Origin: Bacteroidales bacterium
GTDB lineage: Bacteria > Bacteroidota > Bacteroidia > Bacteroidales > Tenuifilaceae
Direction of reading: 5' to 3'
NCBI GenBank assembly: GCA_020636845.1
Contig: JACJXD010000009.1
Location: 34,760-98,759 of the forward strand
Length of the DNA: 64,000 bases
Position 1 is the stretch's first letter, and every line of letters begins with the position of its first letter. The notes beneath the pieces are model-generated. The model worked only from the letters and a program-made list of their open reading frames with translations, searched no databases and was not told the origin of the DNA. Positions 18,313-27,014 of the stretch are shown here, one piece after another. A program made the translations under genes and the position numbers.

Positions 18313-21300
18313 ATGCAAAAGAAGTGGCTAGGAAGAATTATCTTACTAGTAATTTTTTTTTCTATTACAGGATTTATTAATACATCATATTCACAAACCG
18401 ATACTGAATTTTGGTTTGTTGTTCCAGAAGTTACCATCAACCACCAATTTCCAGGAGGACAGCCAGCTAGTTTCAGGTTATCAACAGGTTTGCTTCCAGC
18501 CACTGTAACCATTAGTATGCCAGCAAACCAATATGATCCGGCAACAAATCCAACAGGTTTCCCAGATATTGTCATTAGTATGCCCGCAAACTCCTTTCAT
18601 ATCGAAGATGTAACCTGTTGGATAATGAGTCCATGTTCTCCTCCAAACTCTTCTTCCGCAGACATCAACAAACTGGAAAACAAGCCATTAAACCCTTCCG
18701 GGATTAACAAGTTTGGAATTCACATAACCTCAACAAACCCTATTACGGCATATTACGAAGTTTCCAGAACAAACAACAAGGACATTTGGGCATTAAAAGG
18801 GAAAAATGCTTTAGGAACGGATTTTTATACGCCATTCCAAAAACATGGCGACAATGCAAATGTTATTGCAGACACTCCCAGTGCAATTGATGTTGTTGCC
18901 ACCGAAGACTATACTGACATTACTTTTGAACTACAACCAGGCGTTGCCGCATCATATGGAAAATTGACTACCTCTCCATATATGACAAACGTTTCTGCTG
19001 GAGGAACTCTTACAATAACACTAATGGCAGGTGAAACGTTTTCACTTTTTCCACTAAATAAATCAAGATTAAAAACTGCCAGACTTGCAGGCACCCATAT
19101 AACATCAACCAAACCAATTGCTGTTACTTTAAAAGACGATTCGTTTTATCATACCAGTGGAGGATGCTACGATATAGCTGGAGATCAACTTGTTCCTTCC
19201 GATATAACGGGAAAAGAATATGCTGTTATTCGCACAGGTTTAAATGATTGGGATCATATTTATATTCTTGGAACAGTAGATGGAACAAAAGTAACAATAT
19301 ACAATACTTCTGGAGGAATAGTAGCATCTTCTGTAAATGTTAATGCAGGAGAACAATTATACTATCATCTCCCAACAGGTCAAACCTTTTACCGTATTGT
19401 AAGTGACCAACCCATTTATGTTTGGCATGTTGGAGGATTCGGTTGCGAGCAAGGTGGTGCTATATTGCCCCCCATAGACATCTGTACCGGGAGTACACAA
19501 GTTGCCTTCGCCCGTACATCATCCGAAAGTTTTTTTATAATTATGATGGTACGACAAGGTGCTGAAAGTTCATTTTTATTCGACGGAGCAACCCGAAATG
19601 ACCTTTTCCCTCCTGCTAGTTTTGTCCATATATCAGGTTCTAACTGGAGTGTTGCACAATACGGTCCTTTTACTACGGGACAAATTGCAGTAACATCTCA
19701 TTTTATGGAAAACACCGACGACATATTCCATTTAGGAATAATTAATGGAGGAAGTTCTTCCGGTTGCTTCTACGGGTATTTTTCCGATTACAACGAGTTG
19801 AATATACAAGCTGTTGTTGCAGGAACTAGTTCCGATGTGCTAAAAACCTGCTATGGCAATCCTGTACAACTATATGCTTATGGGGGTACCAATTATATAT
19901 GGACTCCCGACAGTACTCTTAGCGATCCAACCTCACAACTGCCAATGGCCACTCCTCACGTCAACACTAAATACAAAGTAATTGTATCCGGAGCTTGCAA
20001 CATGACAGATAGTGCTTTTATCAATGTTTTGGTATCCACGCCGCTTTCGGCATCGTTTACAACGGATAAAATTGAGGGTTGTGCCCCATTTACCGTAAAC
20101 TTTGAAGATAAATCAACGGGTATAAAATATTGGCGTTACGACTTTGGAGACGGTTCCGCGTATTTAAAATACAATACCGATGGAACTCCAGACCCTGCAC
20201 CTCCATCGCCATTTGTATTTTCGCATACTTTTCAAAATAATACGGACACAGCTGTTACATACAAAGTAACTCTTTTGGCAAAAAACGCAGATTACTGTTC
20301 CGCTGTTTACGAAAAGTACATTACTGTTTATCCAAGTATTAATGCTACCTTTACACCTAACACTGCACAAGGCTGTAATCCTCAAACCGTAACTTTTACA
20401 AATAGTTCATCGAACAATACAGCCGATAGTTATCTATGGGAATTTGGCGATGGTTTTAACGATGTTACCTCTGACCCTGCTGGAACAATAACTCACACAT
20501 TTAACAATTCGATAGCCAAAGACTCCACCTACCAAATGCGAATGATTGCCACTTCTCCATTTGGATGTAAGGATACTGCTACTGCTGCAATTAACATTTA
20601 CTCGTACTTTAATGCAAACTTTTCCATTGATGTTTCTTCGGGATGTTCGCCTGTTTCCGTTAATATCGATAACCTTTCGGTTGGCGATACCGCTAAATAC
20701 GTTTGGAAATTAAACGGAACCACATTTAAAACTACGGGATTAGACACAACCATTACCCTCAGCAACGCGACTAACACATACATCGACTACAACATCCAAC
20801 TACAAGTTTACAACGCAAAAAATTGTAGTCAAACGGTTATAAAAACAGTAAGAGTTTACCCTGAAATAAACGCAGGTTTTACCATTCCGGGTGGAACCAA
20901 CTACTGTAACCTTTCTAGTGTAAGTTTTAACAACTCAACTACGCCTACCTCTACCAACCCAGGAGGAGTTGTAAACGTTTACACTTGGGATTTTGGAGAT
21001 GGTGCATCCTCCGTAACAACTAATCCTTCGCATGTTTACGACAATCAAACCAATAGCACACATAATTACACTGTAAAACTCAAAGCCCGAAATCAGTTCG
21101 GGTGTCTAGATAGCGCAACAGCCAACATTAACATCTATAGCCAAATTTATGCCGATTTTTCTATAAGTCCGGTTGCCCAATGCTCACCAGTTACTGCAAA
21201 TATTGATAATAACTCTAGGGGTGGCATAATAACTTACCTATGGAATTACGATGATGGACCTACAAGTGGTTATAGCATTGATCATACACACCCCTTCACC

Positions 21301-24300
21301 AATAATGGGCTTACGGTTTTAACCCGCGATGTAACCTTAACTGTAACCAACGAAGGAGGTTGCACCGATGTTGACTCCCATAGCATTACAATTTATCCTT
21401 CGGTAACGGCATCATTTACACCAGACACTACTGCAGGCTGCAACGAACTTGATGTAACATTTACCAATACTTCAAAAACAAATGCAACAACCTTTAGCTG
21501 GGACTTCGGCGATGGTGGTTCTTCAGTTCTTCAATCGCCCACTCATACTTTTGCCAATTTAAACGGAACGGACGCTCCTTACCCTGTTACTTTAACGGTA
21601 AAAACCGATTACGGCTGTACTGCCCAAGCATCTACAAATATTACTGTTTATCCTTACATTGATGCCCAATTCGGTATTGATACCAGTTTTGGATGCTCTC
21701 CGCTTGATGTAAAATTTATTTACGACAAACATCCCGGAATAACCGAATATCGTTGGGATTGGGATAACAATGGCTCCACAGATCAAACAACATACCCTGC
21801 CAATCCGAATACAATTACTCATCAATATGTCAATCAAACCGGGGCATTAAAAAATTACACACCAAAATTAACAGTAATAAACAGTCACGGATGCTCCAAA
21901 ACCAAAACGACAACCATAACAACGTATCCTGAGGTTACCGCTCAATTTACTCCCTCAATTGACGAAGGATGTAATCCTTTGAACGTAACCCTGAACGACT
22001 CCAGCTATTTTACCGGAATAGGAACACCATTAACCAACACCAACTACTACTGGGATTTTGGAGATGGCGGATCTTCGACAACGAAAAGCCCCAACCATAC
22101 TTACATTAATAACGATGCCAATAACAACGTTACCGATACCACTAAACTGCGCCTGGTTAGCCAATATGGCTGCGCCGATTCCACCACGCACGACATTGAA
22201 GTATATAACAGGATAGAATCCCATTTCACATTTGAATACGCCGAAAATTGTACTCCTTTTGATGTTACATTCCATCCGGCTGCCATTGGCGCTTCCCAGT
22301 ACATATGGACTTACGGAGGAGCTCCAGGGTTAACGTCACCGGAAACCTTTGCCAATGGCAATACGTTCACCCGTACTTTTACCAACACACACCCTTCGAA
22401 TACCGCCACTTATACCATTACCCTTGAAGCAAGGAATAACGAAGGGTGTCCTGCATTCGAATCTCACAACATTGAAGTCTATCCTATAGTTGATGCCAAC
22501 TTCTTAACCTCTACCAATAATGGATGTTCCGATTTATTGGTGGACTTTACAAATACGTCAACGGGAGGTAACTTGGTTTACCTTTGGGATTTTGGCAACG
22601 GACAAAGCGCAACTAGCGCAAATGTTTCGCATACCTTTACCGATAGAGGAACAGTAGATAGTATTTACACAGTAACCCTTAAAACAATCAACCCCTTAGG
22701 CTGTAAGGATAGCATAACTCAAAACATTACCGTTCATCCTAAAGTTGAAGCACAATTTGTATTTGCACAGCAATCGCAATGCACCCCATTTTATGTTGAT
22801 TTAACAAACACATCCTTAAACGGGAATACATTTGACTGGCATACTGCCTACAATGGAGACACTACAACATATAATAAAAACGTTTTCCCATATTTAATAG
22901 ATAATACAACCCTCAATACTATTTTAACCGATACCATTAAGTTAATTTCTACCGATGCCGGAACCGGTTGTACCGATTCAACATTCCGTTTGCTGACCAT
23001 TTATCCTAGGGTAGTTTCCCGTTTCGATGCAAGTCCTATTAGGGGTTGTAACCCGCTAACCGTTACGTTAACGAATAACTCTTCAGGCTTGGCAACGTAT
23101 CTTTGGGAGTTTGGTGACGGCTCTACCACAGTCAACACTACACCGGCACCACACCAATACAGCCATCCTTACAAGGATAATTCTCAACCATACACGGTTA
23201 GCCTAACATCTACAAATTCTTTTGGGTGTAAAAGTTACAAGGATACCATTATTACCGTTTATCCTTTGGTTAAAGCCGATTTTCAATGGGATAAATATGA
23301 AGGGTGCACGCCCCTTACCGTTACTATAAATAATTCTTCAACGTCCACCTTATACGAGTATAGTTGGAATTTTGGAGATGGCAGCAGTAAAACATACGTG
23401 GAACAACCTAATTCGCATACCTATGTGAATAGCACAAATACTCCGCCAATAATTCAAACACCAACTATAACGCTCAGAACAAGTTATATTAACGACACCA
23501 CTTGTATTGATAGTCTTAAACTGCCTATAAATGTATTCCCGCACATTTACCCTGAGTTTACCGGGAATATGGAAGGTTGCCATCCTTTAACCGTTAACTT
23601 CCAAAACCAAACGGTTGCATATAACAGCAACAATACCTACCAATGGAGTTTAGGAACAGGGGTTAACTCCCTAGACGAAAATCCGGTTATAGCCTATAAT
23701 AACACAAGTAAATTTACCGATAGCACATTTAACGTTCGGTTAGTTACCATAAGCACACATGGATGTACCGATTCTGTAGATCATACAGTAATTGTTCATC
23801 CCAAACCATTTGCTGCTATGGAATTAACCGGAGAATACATTTCCTGTCCACCTTTTGGAGTTGAAATTGACAATAATTCCCTTGGAACAAACTTAACTTA
23901 TACTTATACTTTTGGGGATGGAGCCGATTCTGTCACAACCAATTCGGCAAACATGCTCCATCTATTCGATAACTTAACTCCACAAACACAACCCTACACA
24001 ATTCAACTTAAAACTGAAACTCAGTTTGGCTGCAACGACTCTGTCTCGCAAACAATTTACGTGTATCCTCATGTATTAGCCGATTTTAATGCAAATCCGG
24101 GATATGCCGCTTGTAGTCCTTTTGAGGTCAACTTAGTCAACCAATCGACAAATGCTCGCTTTTTCCGCTGGGATTTCGATGATGGAATAACATCTTCGTT
24201 AACTAACCCTTCACACTCGTTCCTGAATTTTAACGAAGATGATGCCATTTATAATGTAAAACTACGTTCATGGTCAGAATATAATTGCGTTGATATAGAT

Positions 24301-25401
24301 ACCCAGCAAATACGCGTTTACGCCACTCCCATTGCCAACATTGCCATAGAACCCCCTCTGCAGGTATTTCCAAATGCCACTTTTAACGTTTACAACCAAT
24401 CTAGCCCTGCTGCTGATAGTTGGCAATATAACTGGGCATTCGGCGATAATCAATTTTCTACCGAAAAAGAACCCACAACCCATACATATTTGGAATGGGG
24501 TAAAAAGGAGAATGGATTTAAATATACGGTAACCATGCACGTTAACAGCCCGATGTGTGAAGATGCCGATACATCGGTAATTTACTTGCTACCTACCGAT
24601 CCTGTAGCCTCTTTTGTTGGAGATATTGACTCTGCATGTTCGCCGCTGCGAGTTCATTTTACAAACAACTCATTGTATGCCGATAGTTATTATTGGGAAT
24701 TTGGCGATAGTACAACCTCTACAGAGCGAGAACCTTACAAAGTATTTACGGAACCCGGCTATTACAACGTAAAGCTAACCGTAACAGGCGATGGAGGTAT
24801 TCGTTTTTACTATAAAGTTTTCAGAGTTTACGAAAATCCACAAGCCGACTTTGCCGTTTATCCTCAACGAGTTATGCTTCCCGATGCTACAGTCCATATT
24901 TATAACCTGTCCAAGAATTTTACTCGGGCAGAATGGGATTTTGGCGATGGAAACAATTCTACTGAAAAGGATCCTGTTCATACCTACGAATCGCTTGGTG
25001 AATTTAGAATTTCGCTCTGGACATACATGGATTACGAAAACGATGTTTGCGTAGATTCTGTATCCAAATACCCGGCCGTTTGGGTTGAAGGAACAGGATA
25101 TGTTCGTTTCCCAAATGCCTTTAAGCCAAGTTCCGATGGGCCTAACGGAGGATCATACGATGCCATCGATTATAAAAATGAAGTTTTTCACCCCTATCAT
25201 TACGGTGTAGTTGAGTACAAACTCATGATTTTCTCGAGATGGGGCGAGTTAATATTTACCTCTAACGATATTAACATTGGATGGGACGGATACGTAAACG
25301 AGAAACTTGCCGAGCAAGGTGTTTACATGTGGAAGGCTGTTGGAAAATTTACTAACGGAAAGCATTTCAATATGAAAGGAAATGTAACTTTGTTAAGGTG
25401 A
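18313..25401 (+). CDS. Giant PKD-repeat protein with type B (CHU_C) T9SS sorting domain
   Basis: From the ATG at 18313 the protein has 2362 residues. It opens with a signal peptide (MQKKWLGRIILLVIFF ... SYSQ) and then an IgGFc-binding-like N-terminal domain (TEFWFVVPE). After about residue 580 come 19 PKD-like modules, each with a variant of GC.P..V.F.N.S and most with WDFGDG...T..P.HTY. The last ~100 residues (RFPNAFKPSSDG ... YKLMIFSRWGELIF ... GWDGYVN ... GVYMWKAVGKF) are a gliding-motility-associated type B sorting domain. An in-frame ATG at 18286 is rejected as too close to the -7 box. The next gene encodes a PorP/SprF protein, the usual partner of such cargo. A surface adhesin or gliding role is inferred. 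Confidence 0.9.
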   Translation: MQKKWLGRIILLVIFFSITGFINTSYSQTDTEFWFVVPEVTINHQFPGGQPASFRLSTGLLPATVTISMPANQYDPATNPTGFPDIVISMPANSFHIEDVTCWIMSPCSPPNSSSADINKLENKPLNPSGINKFGIHITSTNPITAYYEVSRTNNKDIWALKGKNALGTDFYTPFQKHGDNANVIADTPSAIDVVATEDYTDITFELQPGVAASYGKLTTSPYMTNVSAGGTLTITLMAGETFSLFPLNKSRLKTARLAGTHITSTKPIAVTLKDDSFYHTSGGCYDIAGDQLVPSDITGKEYAVIRTGLNDWDHIYILGTVDGTKVTIYNTSGGIVASSVNVNAGEQLYYHLPTGQTFYRIVSDQPIYVWHVGGFGCEQGGAILPPIDICTGSTQVAFARTSSESFFIIMMVRQGAESSFLFDGATRNDLFPPASFVHISGSNWSVAQYGPFTTGQIAVTSHFMENTDDIFHLGIINGGSSSGCFYGYFSDYNELNIQAVVAGTSSDVLKTCYGNPVQLYAYGGTNYIWTPDSTLSDPTSQLPMATPHVNTKYKVIVSGACNMTDSAFINVLVSTPLSASFTTDKIEGCAPFTVNFEDKSTGIKYWRYDFGDGSAYLKYNTDGTPDPAPPSPFVFSHTFQNNTDTAVTYKVTLLAKNADYCSAVYEKYITVYPSINATFTPNTAQGCNPQTVTFTNSSSNNTADSYLWEFGDGFNDVTSDPAGTITHTFNNSIAKDSTYQMRMIATSPFGCKDTATAAINIYSYFNANFSIDVSSGCSPVSVNIDNLSVGDTAKYVWKLNGTTFKTTGLDTTITLSNATNTYIDYNIQLQVYNAKNCSQTVIKTVRVYPEINAGFTIPGGTNYCNLSSVSFNNSTTPTSTNPGGVVNVYTWDFGDGASSVTTNPSHVYDNQTNSTHNYTVKLKARNQFGCLDSATANINIYSQIYADFSISPVAQCSPVTANIDNNSRGGIITYLWNYDDGPTSGYSIDHTHPFTNNGLTVLTRDVTLTVTNEGGCTDVDSHSITIYPSVTASFTPDTTAGCNELDVTFTNTSKTNATTFSWDFGDGGSSVLQSPTHTFANLNGTDAPYPVTLTVKTDYGCTAQASTNITVYPYIDAQFGIDTSFGCSPLDVKFIYDKHPGITEYRWDWDNNGSTDQTTYPANPNTITHQYVNQTGALKNYTPKLTVINSHGCSKTKTTTITTYPEVTAQFTPSIDEGCNPLNVTLNDSSYFTGIGTPLTNTNYYWDFGDGGSSTTKSPNHTYINNDANNNVTDTTKLRLVSQYGCADSTTHDIEVYNRIESHFTFEYAENCTPFDVTFHPAAIGASQYIWTYGGAPGLTSPETFANGNTFTRTFTNTHPSNTATYTITLEARNNEGCPAFESHNIEVYPIVDANFLTSTNNGCSDLLVDFTNTSTGGNLVYLWDFGNGQSATSANVSHTFTDRGTVDSIYTVTLKTINPLGCKDSITQNITVHPKVEAQFVFAQQSQCTPFYVDLTNTSLNGNTFDWHTAYNGDTTTYNKNVFPYLIDNTTLNTILTDTIKLISTDAGTGCTDSTFRLLTIYPRVVSRFDASPIRGCNPLTVTLTNNSSGLATYLWEFGDGSTTVNTTPAPHQYSHPYKDNSQPYTVSLTSTNSFGCKSYKDTIITVYPLVKADFQWDKYEGCTPLTVTINNSSTSTLYEYSWNFGDGSSKTYVEQPNSHTYVNSTNTPPIIQTPTITLRTSYINDTTCIDSLKLPINVFPHIYPEFTGNMEGCHPLTVNFQNQTVAYNSNNTYQWSLGTGVNSLDENPVIAYNNTSKFTDSTFNVRLVTISTHGCTDSVDHTVIVHPKPFAAMELTGEYISCPPFGVEIDNNSLGTNLTYTYTFGDGADSVTTNSANMLHLFDNLTPQTQPYTIQLKTETQFGCNDSVSQTIYVYPHVLADFNANPGYAACSPFEVNLVNQSTNARFFRWDFDDGITSSLTNPSHSFLNFNEDDAIYNVKLRSWSEYNCVDIDTQQIRVYATPIANIAIEPPLQVFPNATFNVYNQSSPAADSWQYNWAFGDNQFSTEKEPTTHTYLEWGKKENGFKYTVTMHVNSPMCEDADTSVIYLLPTDPVASFVGDIDSACSPLRVHFTNNSLYADSYYWEFGDSTTSTEREPYKVFTEPGYYNVKLTVTGDGGIRFYYKVFRVYENPQADFAVYPQRVMLPDATVHIYNLSKNFTRAEWDFGDGNNSTEKDPVHTYESLGEFRISLWTYMDYENDVCVDSVSKYPAVWVEGTGYVRFPNAFKPSSDGPNGGSYDAIDYKNEVFHPYHYGVVEYKLMIFSRWGELIFTSNDINIGWDGYVNEKLAEQGVYMWKAVGKFTNGKHFNMKGNVTLLR

Positions 25402-25411
25402 TTTTATTAAT

Positions 25412-26398
25412 GTGAAGTATATTTTGAAATACATACAAGTCTTTTTTCTACTGAGCTTTATTAGTTTTACTACCGAAGCACAAGATTCGCAATTTACACA
25501 ATTCTATGCGAACCCTTTATATCTTTCTCCTTCATTCACAGGAGGAATTGTAGGTTATAGGGTAACGGCAAACTATCGAAATCAGTGGACTTCCATTCCA
25601 GGAAGTTACAACACGTTTAGCCTTGGATGGGATCATAATTCCCCAGCATTTCGTAGCGGTTTTGGTTTTTTAGCCATGCGCGATCAAGCTGGCGATGGCA
25701 ATTTAGCAAATACAAGGTTAGGAGCGCTATACTCCTACGATATCATTCCAAATCCCGATTGGCATATTAGACCGGGAATCGGTTTTTACCTTCAACAGAT
25801 TTCCATCGACTTTAGCAAGTTAATTTTTAGCGACCAACTTACCTCTACACCAATGCCTCCATCTTCGGTAATTCAACCGGGCGATAATTCTGTTTGGGAT
25901 ATAGATGCATCCACATCCATTCTTGCCTATTCTGATAATATTTGGTTTGGAGTAACTTGGGATCACATGCTAAAGCCAGTTGCCACCTTCTACGACGACA
26001 ACTCCAGAATTCCCTACAAGTTTTCTTTTTATGGAGGCTATCGGTATATCACAAAAGGCTTTATAATGAGTAAAGTTGAAGAATCGATAACTGCCGCTTT
26101 TAATTACCGGGTTCAGGATATATACAAGCAACTAGATGTTGGGTTATACTTTTTATCGAATCCAATCAGTTTTGGAGCATGGTGGAGAGGTATGCTTTTT
26201 ACTGAAACCAAAAGAATAGATGCTCTTGCGTTTATGGTTGGGTACAAATGGGACCAAATTAGCATAGGATACAGTTACGACTTTACCATTTCCCAATTAG
26301 GGTTAAACTCTGGCGGATCCCATGAAATTTCGCTTATTTATGAGTTTAAATTAAATCCCAAAAAGCGGTGGAAATCCATACCCTGCCCAACATTCTAA
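25412..26398 (+). CDS. PorP/SprF family T9SS outer-membrane protein
   Basis: The 328-aa protein has a signal peptide ending near TEAQ and the family opening SQFTQFYANPLYLSPSFTGG followed by RVTANYRNQW. The rest alternates short amphipathic strands, as expected of an outer-membrane beta barrel. PorP/SprF proteins accompany type B T9SS cargo and are needed for its secretion or surface attachment. It lies 10 nt after the PKD giant, so the two are an export pair. The start is GTG at 25412; the ATG at 25410 is followed at once by a stop codon and cannot be used. Confidence 0.92.
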   Translation: MKYILKYIQVFFLLSFISFTTEAQDSQFTQFYANPLYLSPSFTGGIVGYRVTANYRNQWTSIPGSYNTFSLGWDHNSPAFRSGFGFLAMRDQAGDGNLANTRLGALYSYDIIPNPDWHIRPGIGFYLQQISIDFSKLIFSDQLTSTPMPPSSVIQPGDNSVWDIDASTSILAYSDNIWFGVTWDHMLKPVATFYDDNSRIPYKFSFYGGYRYITKGFIMSKVEESITAAFNYRVQDIYKQLDVGLYFLSNPISFGAWWRGMLFTETKRIDALAFMVGYKWDQISIGYSYDFTISQLGLNSGGSHEISLIYEFKLNPKKRWKSIPCPTF

Positions 26399-26447
26399 AG
26401 CATTTTTTACTACGACTACCTCTTCAAATTTGACTTTATTAACTTCT

Positions 26448-27005
26448 TTATAAGCGAAGTTTAGGATTCAGCAATTGAAGGAATACTTCATCTTCCCACC
26501 CATTTCGGGCTTTAAGCCACGCCTCTTTTGTTCCTACAATCTTAAAACCTTTATTCTTAAAAAGTTGAAGGCTAATAGTGTTACTCGCAGAAATATTACA
26601 GTATAACTGATTCAACTGTAAAAACTCAAAACAATAATTTATAAGCAATCCTATTGCTTCCGTAGCATAACCCCGTTGTCTATGCTCCTTGTTTGCAATT
26701 AAAATTCCTACACCGGCTCTCATATGATAAGGATCAAAATCGAAAAGGTCGATTAATCCTACCGGAACGTTCATGAGAGAATTTTGATTCTTTGCCTCAA
26801 TAATCAGTCGAAGCTGTTTTGTTTCCCAAATATCCAAATGTGCAGTTTCAACATACTTTTTCAGAACAAACCGAGAAAACGGAACAATGGTATTGCTAAC
26901 CGTCCATATTTCCATGTTGTTCTCCCAAACATATAGGGTATTTACATCATCGGGCTCCGGCGCTCTTAGTCGAACAATATTATTTTCCAACAAATTTTCG
27001 GTCAT
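26448..27005 (-). CDS. GNAT-family N-acetyltransferase
   Basis: The 185-aa protein has the GNAT fold. The acetyl-CoA loop is in EHRQRGYATEAIGLLINY, matching R/QxxGxG/A, and the C-terminal part has ISASNTISLQLFKNKGFKIVGT, the usual beta5-alpha4 segment. The N terminus IVRLRAPEPDDVNTLYVWEN resembles the SpeG/RimJ type that modifies polyamines or ribosomal protein N termini. The substrate is not assignable. It follows the PorE-like gene by 9 nt on the same strand and is probably cotranscribed, although a functional link with T9SS is not evident. Confidence 0.82.
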   Translation of the reverse strand: MTENLLENNIVRLRAPEPDDVNTLYVWENNMEIWTVSNTIVPFSRFVLKKYVETAHLDIWETKQLRLIIEAKNQNSLMNVPVGLIDLFDFDPYHMRAGVGILIANKEHRQRGYATEAIGLLINYCFEFLQLNQLYCNISASNTISLQLFKNKGFKIVGTKEAWLKARNGWEDEVFLQLLNPKLRL

Positions 27006-27014
27006 GGCTAAAAA

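Noticed and set aside
18313..25401. Repeated DNA units that might be a CRISPR or tandem-repeat array
   Set aside because: The repetition is at protein level (PKD modules), units are about 80-110 codons and diverged, with no spacers.
26441..26461. Hairpin AACTTC/GAAGTT as terminator between PorP and the GNAT gene
   Set aside because: Only a 6-bp A/T-rich stem, overlapping the GNAT coding end, without a T-run.
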